A stretch of 11,240 bases of DNA from an uncultured Bacilli bacterium (GTDB lineage Bacteria; Bacillota_I; Bacilli_A; RF39; UBA660), in the NCBI GenBank assembly GCA_947591565.1, contig CANQDH010000021.1, positions 1-11,240 of the forward strand. Direction: 5' to 3'. The notes beneath the pieces were generated by a model that was given only the letters and a program-made list of their open reading frames with translations, had not been told where the DNA came from and did no database searches. This document shows positions 5,653 through 11,240 of this stretch, piece after piece; the first letter of the stretch is position 1; each line of letters starts with the position of its first letter. The position numbers and the translations under genes are program-made.

Positions 5653-6213
5653 TTAGACATATAATGGTCTTCTTGGTTTTAATAAATCCATACATTGTTT
5701 ATTCTCTTTTAATTCATAATTTACAACCCTTTTAAATTGTAAACTCTTTTTGACATCAATAAGTCTTTGATTAGTAGAACCTCTAAATTTACAATCATAT
5801 GATTTTAAACTTAAAACAAATTTACCATCCACTAAAACATCAATATTACGAAGTAGTTCTAATATAGCTGGTTTACTTTTACTCATTTCTAGTAATGCGT
5901 CAAAAGTAAAGCCTGTATAACACCATACGTTTATACCTTTACTTTGACAAAACCTAGCAATATCAAGTACCGCATCTACTTGGAAAAAAGGATCTCCTCC
6001 AGATAATGTTACACCATCTTGATAACTTAAATCAGCAATTTGTTTTTTTATGTCTTCAGTATCGGCAAGAAAACCGCCATCAAAACGATGCGTTCCCGGA
6101 TTATGACACCCTTTGCAATTATGCGAACAACCTTGGGTCCAAACAACCGTCCTTAAGCCCTCTCCATCAACAATACTATCAGGTTGAATGTTGCTTGCAA
6201 GTCTTATTTGCAT
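5653..6213 (-). CDS. nrdG: Anaerobic ribonucleotide reductase activating protein
   Basis: This 186-residue radical SAM enzyme has the CxxxCxxC motif at C29, C33 and C36 (CSHNCKGC). The N-terminal DGEGLRTVVWTQGC block and TLSGGDPF (69-76) are characteristic of NrdG. It uses S-adenosylmethionine and a [4Fe-4S] cluster to abstract hydrogen from the NrdD glycine, creating the glycyl radical. Its ATG (6213-6211) overlaps the TAA of the small glycyl-radical reading frame by one base (TAATG), and only a weak GTGG-type site precedes it. Translation is therefore probably coupled to that small gene. It is the last gene of the operon, ahead of the 5610-5632 terminator. The presence of NrdG supports the upstream reductase being active. 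Confidence 0.95.
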   Translation of the reverse strand: MQIRLASNIQPDSIVDGEGLRTVVWTQGCSHNCKGCHNPGTHRFDGGFLADTEDIKKQIADLSYQDGVTLSGGDPFFQVDAVLDIARFCQSKGINVWCYTGFTFDALLEMSKSKPAILELLRNIDVLVDGKFVLSLKSYDCKFRGSTNQRLIDVKKSLQFKRVVNYELKENKQCMDLLKPRRPLYV

Positions 6214-6386
6214 TATCTACCACATTCTTTGCAAGAAACTTCTAGGCCTTGTTTACCATGTTTAACACGGTCTCTTTCTTCAGCTTTTTTACCATCATTG
6301 AATCTATCAGTTGTACCAACTAAATATCCAGTGATTCTTCTAATTCTTTCAAAACCTACTCCTTCGCCTACTTTTTTTTCTCTCAT
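6213..6386 (-). CDS. Separate glycyl-radical domain of class III ribonucleotide reductase (NrdD C-terminal part)
   Basis: The 57-residue protein matches the extreme C-terminus of clostridial-type NrdD: GFERIRRITGYLVGTTDRFN (11-30), then DGKKAEERDRVKHG (31-44). G20 in RITGYL corresponds to the glycine that carries the stable radical (E. coli NrdD has RRVCGYLG there). The large NrdD chain upstream ends before this domain, so this product should complete it, as the spare-part protein GrcA/YfiD does for pyruvate formate-lyase (analogy). Its ATG (6386-6384) follows AGGAGG by eight bases. That site lies in the last Glu codons of nrdD, two written GAG. The nrdD TAG is in the same frame with one codon (AAT) between. 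The C-terminus adds SCKECGR, a CxxC pair. The stop overlaps the nrdG start by one base. Suppression of the TAG to give one chain, or a mutated full-length gene, are the alternatives. Confidence 0.85.
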   Translation of the reverse strand: MREKKVGEGVGFERIRRITGYLVGTTDRFNDGKKAEERDRVKHGKQGLEVSCKECGR

Positions 6387-6389
6387 ATT

Positions 6390-8699
6390 CTATTCCTCCT
6401 CTTTACAACAACTTTTTAAATCTTCAGCATTAACGCTTTCAAATTCACGTCTACCACATCCAGGGCAAACATCTCCAATAACCCCAACATATCCACATAC
6501 AGGGTCTCTATCAACAGGATGATTAATAGCTCCATAACCAATTCCTGATTCTTTCATAATTCTAATGATTTTTTCAAATGTATCAACATTCTTAGTTGTA
6601 TCACCATCTAATTCGATATAACTAATATGTCCTGCATTTGTAAGAGCATGATAAGGTGCTTCCTTTTTAATTTTATCAACGATAGAAATATTATAATATA
6701 CAGGAACATGGAAAGAATTGGTATAGTATTCTCTATCAGTAATACCTTTTATTTTTCCATATATTGCTTTATCTATCTTAACAAATCTTCCAGATAATCC
6801 TTCTGCTGGTGTTGCAAGACAAGTAAAATTCAAATTATATTTTTCTGTATATTCATCACATTTTTTTCGCATAAAGCCAATAATTTCTAGTCCTAATTTT
6901 TGTGATTCTTCACTTTCACCATGATGTTTTCCTGTTAAAGCTTTTAAACATTCAGCAAGACCTATAAAACCAATACTAAGTGTACCATGTTTTAAAACTT
7001 TTCTTATCTTATCACCTGGTTTTAATTTTTCACTATCAAGCCAAACGCCACCACCTAATAAGAAAGGAAAATTATAAATCTTTTTACTACACTGAATTTC
7101 AAATCTTTCAAGTAATTGATCTTTAACTAAATCAAGTAATTCTTCAAGTTCGGCATAGAAACCTTTCATATCAGCCTTTTCCTGATTAACAATACCATGT
7201 TTAATTCCAAGTCTTGGTAAATTAATTGTCGTAAATGACAAATTACCTCTACCTGGTGTTACAGATTTTTCAGGATCAACATGATTAGCAAGTACCCTTG
7301 TCCTACAACCCATATAACCAACTTCGGTCGTATAATCACCTGGTTTATAGTATGCTAAGTTATATGGTGCATCTATAAAGGAAAAGTTTGGAAATAATCT
7401 TTTAGAAGAAACCTTACAAGATAATCTAAATAAATCATAGTTTGGATCTTCAGGATTATAGTTAACTCCTTCTTTTACTTTAAAGATAGATATTGGGAAA
7501 ATTGGTGTTTCACCTTTACCAAGTCCTGCATCAACAGCAAGTAAATAGTTTTTCATAACCATTCGGCCTTCAGCAGATGTGTCTGTACCAAAATTAATAG
7601 AAGAAAATGGTACTTGAGCTCCAGCTCTTGAATGCATCGTATTTAAATTATGTACTAAAGCCTCCATGGCTTGATATGTTTTTCTATCTGTTTTCGCAAG
7701 GGCACTTTCATATGCTTTTTCAAAAATTCTTTTAATTTGTAAAGTATCTTTTTCAAAACAATCGAAAATACTTAAATCAACTTCAATACTATCTAATTTA
7801 TCAATCACAGATGCAACTTTATCCATATTAACAAAATTTAAAAATTCAGAAAAATCAAGTAAATCATAAATATCTTGTTTAAACTGTTTTTTAAAGGTTA
7901 GTAAAACACCTGGTGCCATATAATAATCAAATGCTGGAATACTTTGACCACCATGCTGATCATTTTGGTTTGACTGAATAGCTATAGCAGCAAGCGCACT
8001 ATAACTCATAATATCTTTTGGTTTTCTTAAAAAGCCATGTCCTGTCGTAAAACCATGTTTGAATAATTTATTCAAATCTATTTGCATACATGTTGTTGTA
8101 CCCATTGGCAAGAAATCCATATCATGAATATGAATATCGCCACTATCATGGGCAGCAGCAAATTTTGGTTTCATTAAATATGATTTAGCGAATTCTCTTG
8201 AAACCGTACTACCATAGTGAAGCATCGTTCCCATGGCTGAGTTACCATCAACATTGGCGTTTTCTCTTTTAGAATCTTCTTCACTTGCTGATTTTAAACC
8301 AAGACCTTCAAGAGCTTTTAAAAATTTATGCATTTTCTTTTCATCAGAGAACATTTGTCTTGATTGATTTCTTCTATCTCGGTATTCGCTAAATGATGTA
8401 TAAACATCATCATAACCTTTTTCTTTAAGTATCTCTTCAATAATGTCTTGAATAGCCTCAATTTTTATTTTTTCAGCTTGACTATAATCTTTTTCAATTT
8501 TATTTAAAACGCATTCATATACTTTGTGCATATCTTTTTCCGTATATTTTTTCGTTTCTCCATCTTCATTAACATTTGTTTTGATACTATCAAAACCTTT
8601 TTTTATAGCTAATGCGATTTTTGTTCCGTCAAAATCAACTTTTTTTCCATCTCTTTTGACAACAGTTAAATTAATTGTTTTATCTTCTACAGCTATCAT
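6390..8699 (-). CDS. nrdD: Anaerobic (class III) ribonucleoside-triphosphate reductase, large chain lacking the glycyl-radical domain
   Basis: The 769-residue protein has an N-terminal ATP-cone (about residues 11-110, starting VVKRDGKKVDFDGTKI), which senses ATP/dATP. The ten-stranded barrel of the reductase follows: DSGDIHIHDMDF (185-196), TTTCMQIDL (201-209), NFGTDTSAEGR (369-379), GYMGCRTRVL (461-470, C465 the likely thiyl-radical cysteine) and TPGRGNLSFTTINLPRLG (481-498). The end has a zinc-ribbon-like segment with C735, C745, C748 and C764/C765. It reduces ribonucleoside triphosphates to dNTPs without oxygen. The expected C-terminal glycyl-radical motif is absent: the frame ends KSCCKEEE at TAG, and the motif follows in the same frame as a small separate gene. 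The ATG at 8697-8699 has AGGAGG six bases upstream and a consensus promoter. Confidence 0.95.
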   Translation of the reverse strand: MIAVEDKTINLTVVKRDGKKVDFDGTKIALAIKKGFDSIKTNVNEDGETKKYTEKDMHKVYECVLNKIEKDYSQAEKIKIEAIQDIIEEILKEKGYDDVYTSFSEYRDRRNQSRQMFSDEKKMHKFLKALEGLGLKSASEEDSKRENANVDGNSAMGTMLHYGSTVSREFAKSYLMKPKFAAAHDSGDIHIHDMDFLPMGTTTCMQIDLNKLFKHGFTTGHGFLRKPKDIMSYSALAAIAIQSNQNDQHGGQSIPAFDYYMAPGVLLTFKKQFKQDIYDLLDFSEFLNFVNMDKVASVIDKLDSIEVDLSIFDCFEKDTLQIKRIFEKAYESALAKTDRKTYQAMEALVHNLNTMHSRAGAQVPFSSINFGTDTSAEGRMVMKNYLLAVDAGLGKGETPIFPISIFKVKEGVNYNPEDPNYDLFRLSCKVSSKRLFPNFSFIDAPYNLAYYKPGDYTTEVGYMGCRTRVLANHVDPEKSVTPGRGNLSFTTINLPRLGIKHGIVNQEKADMKGFYAELEELLDLVKDQLLERFEIQCSKKIYNFPFLLGGGVWLDSEKLKPGDKIRKVLKHGTLSIGFIGLAECLKALTGKHHGESEESQKLGLEIIGFMRKKCDEYTEKYNLNFTCLATPAEGLSGRFVKIDKAIYGKIKGITDREYYTNSFHVPVYYNISIVDKIKKEAPYHALTNAGHISYIELDGDTTKNVDTFEKIIRIMKESGIGYGAINHPVDRDPVCGYVGVIGDVCPGCGRREFESVNAEDLKSCCKEEE

Positions 8700-8727
8700 A
8701 ATTTCCTCCTACCTTGATTCTATGCAC

Positions 8728-8756
8728 ATTATAATATAGGCTAAAAAATTTGTCAA
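8728..8756 (-). promoter_or_regulatory. nrdD: Consensus sigma-A promoter of the nrdD operon
   Basis: On the minus strand TTGACA (8756-8751), a 17-base spacer and TATAAT (8733-8728) are both perfect consensus hexamers. The predicted start near 8721 gives a leader of about 20 bases. I could not find a convincing pair of NrdR boxes. A TACA-NN-TGTA dyad lies ten bases upstream of the -35. Confidence 0.88.
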
Positions 8757-8763
8757 TACTTTT

Positions 8764-8776
8764 CATACATTTGTAC
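8764..8776. promoter_or_regulatory. Operator-like site CATACATTTGTAC near nrdD promoter
   Basis: It contains TACA-TT-TGTA (8766-8775), the TACANNTGTA form known for operators of the BlaI/MecI/CopY repressor family. It sits just upstream of the nrdD -35. A near-identical 13-mer occurs at 9046-9058 ahead of the deacetylase gene. No such repressor gene is in the window. Confidence 0.45.
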
Positions 8777-9045
8777 GATGCGTCTACTATTAGTAAATTT
8801 TTTTGATTTTTGCCTTATTTTTCAAAGTTAATTTTTTTCGTTTTGATATTTTTTGAAATTTTTAATTTTTAATTTTTTGTTAAAATATTACCTATTTATC
8901 TTTATTTTTAAAGGGTAAACTAATTTTTAAAATTTTTTTAATTTTTTGAAATTTTTTGTAAAATTTGACACTTTTTCATTTTTTGATTTTTCGCTTTTTT
9001 AAATTTTTGAACTTTTTTCGATTTTTTTTAGGTTTTTATATTATA

Positions 9046-9058
9046 CATACATATGTAC
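9046..9058. promoter_or_regulatory. Operator-like palindrome CATACATATGTAC before the deacetylase gene
   Basis: It contains the perfect palindrome TACATATGTA (9048-9057), matching the BlaI/MecI/CopY operator form TACANNTGTA. It differs at one base from the 13-mer at 8764-8776 on the other side of the intergenic region. It lies about 55 bases before the deacetylase ATG. Confidence 0.5.
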
Positions 9059-9113
9059 TATTTTTAATAAAATAGAAAGTATTTGAATAAAATTACTAAG
9101 GTGAACAAAGCTT

Positions 9114-10292
9114 ATGAAAAAAGTTTTATGTTTGATATTTTTTTTGTTATGTATGACAGGGTGTGAAAAAGAGGCCTTTATTGAAACAAGTGTTTATAAG
9201 GATGAACAAAAATTAATTACGATAACATACCCTATCACGTATATGAAAAAATTAGATAAGGCTATAAATAAATATATTGATAGTCAAAAGGATGATGATA
9301 CAGTTGATGAACTAAATGTTGATTACTCTTTCAATATTGTTTCTAATCGTTATGTTAATATCACTTTAGAAGTAATGAAAAGAAAAGATAATGAAACATT
9401 TTATGATATTAAAACGTTTGTTTTTGATAAACAAAAAAAAGATTTTTTAACGATTAATAATTTAGTTAGTGAAAATAGTATAAAGACGATTGACCAAATT
9501 GTACAAAAAAAAATAAACATAAATACTAGTTATGATGAAGTTACCTTTGATGAGAATAATTTGTATTTTTATTTTAATAGCGGTCATGGGATTGAAAAGG
9601 TAAGTGTCCCAACTATTGATACAGAATTTTTACTTGATTTAAATTTAGAGAAAGAGCCAATTGTTCAGTATCAAGAGAATTATAAAGAACATATTATAGA
9701 TCCAGCAAAACCTGTTGTCGCGCTTACCTTTGATGATGGACCTAGTAAATATACGGATGATATTTTAGATATTTTAGATGAAAATGATATAAATGCTACC
9801 TTTTTTGTGATAGGAAATAAAGTTAAATATTATGCAAAGACAATAAATAAAAGTATTGCAAATGGAAATGAAATTGGTAATCACACTTATAATCATAAAT
9901 CGCTTAGTAATTTAAAACTTGATGAAATGCTTATGCAAATTAATATGACGCAAGATATTATTTTTAGTGAAACAGGGTATACTCCTATTTATTTAAGACC
10001 GTCATATGGTAATACCAATAGTTTACTAAAGGAAAAAACACCATTAGAAATTATTTTATGGAATGTTGATCCTGAAGACTGGAAATATAAAAATAGTAAA
10101 GTTATTGCAAATAGGGTCATAAGTAAAACCAAAGATGAATCAATTATTTTACTTCATGATACGAAAAAAAGAACAAGAGATGCTCTTAAAATCATTATTC
10201 CAAAATTAAAAGAAAAAGGATTTCAGTTTGTTACTATAAGTGAATTAAAGGAAATACAGATGTTAAGGGCGAAAATGGGTCTTGATTCATGA
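9114..10292 (+). CDS. Lipoprotein polysaccharide (peptidoglycan) deacetylase, NodB family
   Basis: The 392-residue protein starts with a lipoprotein signal: KK, a hydrophobic stretch and MTGC, with Cys17 as the likely lipidated residue. It should sit outside the cell, anchored in the membrane. Residues about 25-185 look like the DUF4163/DUF3298-type domain found before the catalytic domain in PdaC-like enzymes. Residues about 198-380 are the NodB carbohydrate esterase family 4 domain with all five motifs: TFDDGP (205-210), HTYNH (257-261, metal-binding histidines), RPSYG (295-299), W316 in WNVDPEDW, and LLHD (346-349). Such enzymes remove N-acetyl groups from peptidoglycan or other amino-sugar polymers, often giving lysozyme resistance; the exact polymer is not evident. 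The ATG follows AAGGTGA by nine to ten bases. The gene's TGA overlaps the next gene's ATG. Confidence 0.9.
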   Translation: MKKVLCLIFFLLCMTGCEKEAFIETSVYKDEQKLITITYPITYMKKLDKAINKYIDSQKDDDTVDELNVDYSFNIVSNRYVNITLEVMKRKDNETFYDIKTFVFDKQKKDFLTINNLVSENSIKTIDQIVQKKININTSYDEVTFDENNLYFYFNSGHGIEKVSVPTIDTEFLLDLNLEKEPIVQYQENYKEHIIDPAKPVVALTFDDGPSKYTDDILDILDENDINATFFVIGNKVKYYAKTINKSIANGNEIGNHTYNHKSLSNLKLDEMLMQINMTQDIIFSETGYTPIYLRPSYGNTNSLLKEKTPLEIILWNVDPEDWKYKNSKVIANRVISKTKDESIILLHDTKKRTRDALKIIIPKLKEKGFQFVTISELKEIQMLRAKMGLDS

Positions 10293-10669
10293 ATCAAGAT
10301 TTTAAAAAACTTAAAGTTATTAATGAGCAGATGTTTGCAACAGCATTGTTTATTGGAACACTGATTGTGTCTTTGACTCTTTCTTATAATGAAAAAAGAA
10401 ATATTCAAAATATAAAGCCTTTGTTTAGTAAAAAGCAAGCTAAAAAAATCGCTGTTGCAAATAGAATTGCTGTTGTTCTAATTGTCTTATTTTATTTTTA
10501 TATTGATAAAGAAAATATTAATATTGCACATGAGAAACATCAAGATGATCATTTACCAAAGCTTCAACTAGTAGCTGAGGTTATAACAATTGTAACAGCT
10601 CTATTAGCTCTTTATATAACTGTTAAAAGTAATAATGAATTTGTAGAATTTGAAAATCCGAATATATAA
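10289..10669 (+). CDS. Small membrane protein with three predicted transmembrane helices
   Basis: The 126-residue protein is of unknown function. Its ATG overlaps the stop of the deacetylase gene (ATGA), so translation is coupled. Three hydrophobic segments are visible at about 15-33, 53-72 and 92-112, separated by a lysine-rich loop (35-53) and an acidic/histidine-rich loop (73-90). By charge, the lysine-rich loop is probably cytoplasmic. No catalytic motif is seen. Tight coupling suggests a partner of the deacetylase at the membrane, but this is inference. Only a weak ribosome binding site precedes the start. Confidence 0.75.
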   Translation: MNQDFKKLKVINEQMFATALFIGTLIVSLTLSYNEKRNIQNIKPLFSKKQAKKIAVANRIAVVLIVLFYFYIDKENINIAHEKHQDDHLPKLQLVAEVITIVTALLALYITVKSNNEFVEFENPNI

Positions 10670-10698
10670 AAAGTTACAAACATTATTGTTCGTAACTT
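10666..10698 (-). terminator. Terminator of the Rpn-family gene
   Basis: On the minus strand AAGTTACGAACA (10698-10687) pairs with TGTTTGTAACTT (10682-10671) over 12 base pairs including one G-U, with an ATAA loop, then a short T run and ATATA. The stop codon of the gene lies inside the stem-loop. In plus-strand RNA one pair becomes an A-C mismatch and no T tract follows, so it mainly serves the minus strand. Confidence 0.75.
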
Positions 10699-11240
10699 AT
10701 AGCTTCTATTTCTTTTTTAGGTAATTTTGTAATTTTAGATATCAAATTTATATTTAAACCATTTGACAGCATACTTTTGATAACTTCGTATTTTCCACCT
10801 TTATAACCACTGTCATAACCATTATTGAAACCCTCATCATAACCCTCATCGTGCATCGAATTCATAAGTTTCCTTTGTACATTTTCATAATCATATTCAT
10901 CTATAAATTCACTATTCATACTTAGCCTCCTTAGTTCCTTGATAATAATTTCATTATCATCATCTAAAACTTTTTCCATCTCTTCTAGACTTTCACATCC
11001 GAAAAGCCATAAACGTTTATCAATGTTGCTACACTTATCATAACACATTTTATGAAATAACTTCAAGTAAATTTCATGTATTTTTATATCATCATATTCT
11101 AAGTTATGCTGTTTACTATAAAGTGTATAGAATATTGTTGTTATATCTTTATGGATTCGATGGTAAAAATTGTTTATACTTATTAAGGTTACCTTTATAT
11201 CATCATTATAATTTTCTCCTTTATCATATCCTGTTCCTGC
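10683..11240 (-). CDS. Rpn-family PD-(D/E)XK nuclease/transposase-like protein (partial, N-terminus outside window)
   Basis: The frame is open from the right edge (codon starting at 11240) to a TAA at 10683-10685, giving about 185 residues of the C-terminal part. An in-frame TTG at 11064-11066 is not the real start, because the homologous sequence continues upstream: AGTGYDKGENYNDDIKVTLISINNF matches in spacing the family's 'G..Y..IKPVISINILDFNLF' strand after the nuclease core. The C-terminus has the usual flexible Gly-rich repeat segment (EGYDEGFNNGYDSGYKGGK) followed by a small helical tail (VIKSMLSNGLNINLISKITKLPKKEIEAI). Family members (Rpn, PDDEXK_2) are DNA nucleases that promote recA-independent recombination, and many are found in multiple variable copies. 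The catalytic Asp/Glu-Lys residues would lie outside the window, so activity cannot be assessed. A strong terminator overlaps its end. Confidence 0.8.
   Translation of the reverse strand, partial: AGTGYDKGENYNDDIKVTLISINNFYHRIHKDITTIFYTLYSKQHNLEYDDIKIHEIYLKLFHKMCYDKCSNIDKRLWLFGCESLEEMEKVLDDDNEIIIKELRRLSMNSEFIDEYDYENVQRKLMNSMHDEGYDEGFNNGYDSGYKGGKYEVIKSMLSNGLNINLISKITKLPKKEIEAISYEQ

Larger units (their letters stand above)
8700..9113. other. Divergent intergenic region between nrdD and the deacetylase gene
   Basis: No gene is visible in these 414 bases. The left end holds the nrdD promoter, and two TACA-NN-TGTA sites lie at 8766-8775 and 9048-9057. Between about 8797 and 9040 the plus strand is strongly T-rich, with about twenty runs of five or more Ts and few Cs or Gs. 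Within it TTTTTTGAAATTTTT occurs twice (8849-8863 and 8942-8956). I could not identify a clear promoter for the deacetylase gene. Confidence 0.6.

Noticed and set aside
5550..5735. 61-codon plus-strand frame across the terminator and the end of nrdG
   Set aside because: It spans a strong hairpin terminator, lacks a ribosome binding site and overlaps nrdG antisense.
6006..6522. Two overlapping plus-strand frames opposite nrdG, the glycyl-radical gene and the nrdD end
   Set aside because: They are antisense shadows of strongly conserved genes and show no recognisable protein.
8524..8739. 71-codon plus-strand frame opposite the start of nrdD
   Set aside because: It is antisense to the ATP-cone and runs through the nrdD promoter, with no homology.
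8721..8760. NrdR boxes at the nrdD promoter
   Set aside because: Only AT-rich sequence vaguely like one box overlaps the -10, and no second box at the usual spacing was found.
10223..10438. 71-codon minus-strand frame opposite the deacetylase/membrane-protein junction
   Set aside because: It is the shadow of two coupled plus-strand genes with no supporting start signals.
1..11240. CRISPR arrays, tRNA or rRNA genes, insertion sequence ends
   Set aside because: No regularly spaced repeats, no cloverleaf or rRNA-like sequence, and no terminal inverted repeats around a transposase were found; the Rpn-family gene alone does not define a mobile element.

Overview
The window is AT-rich bacterial DNA that uses the standard bacterial code: TGA is a real stop at 10290-10292, and TAG and TAA stops are also used. 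Strong Shine-Dalgarno sequences, sigma-A type promoters, a class III (oxygen-sensitive) ribonucleotide reductase, a LysR regulator, a lipoprotein polysaccharide deacetylase and an Rpn/PD-(D/E)XK family protein point to an anaerobic low-GC Bacillota, for example a gut Bacilli/Erysipelotrichia or Clostridia relative. This placement is inference from gene content and base composition only.

Region 1 (1-3240, minus strand). A LysR-type regulator is followed by a radical SAM protein, an MTAP/PNP-like nucleoside phosphorylase homologue and a nucleoside 2-deoxyribosyltransferase-like protein that runs off the left edge. The last three genes are 12-13 bases apart, each with its own ribosome binding site, so they look like one transcription unit. 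The combination suggests modification, salvage or breakdown of an unusual nucleoside; I do not recognise it as a characterised pathway.

Region 2 (3241-5640). A structured non-coding stretch is followed by two related Nudix hydrolases in opposite orientation that flank a GNAT acetyltransferase. Several terminators and promoters are readable here.

Region 3 (5653-8756, minus strand). This is a class III ribonucleotide reductase operon behind a consensus promoter. Its notable feature is that NrdD stops at an in-frame TAG before its glycyl-radical domain. That domain is supplied by a separate 57-residue reading frame (6213-6386) with its own Shine-Dalgarno sequence, placed between nrdD and nrdG and overlapping the nrdG start by one base. 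The reductase therefore appears to be split into a large catalytic chain and a small radical-bearing chain. This is the strongest candidate in the window for something unusual.

Region 4 (8757-11240). A 414-base intergenic region holds a very T-rich tract flanked by two nearly identical 13-base sites, CATACATWTGTAC. These match the TACA-NN-TGTA operator form known for BlaI/MecI/CopY repressors. It is followed by a plus-strand pair: a lipoprotein peptidoglycan/polysaccharide deacetylase and a translationally coupled three-helix membrane protein. Converging on them is the C-terminal part of an Rpn-family nuclease/transposase-like protein that runs off the right edge.
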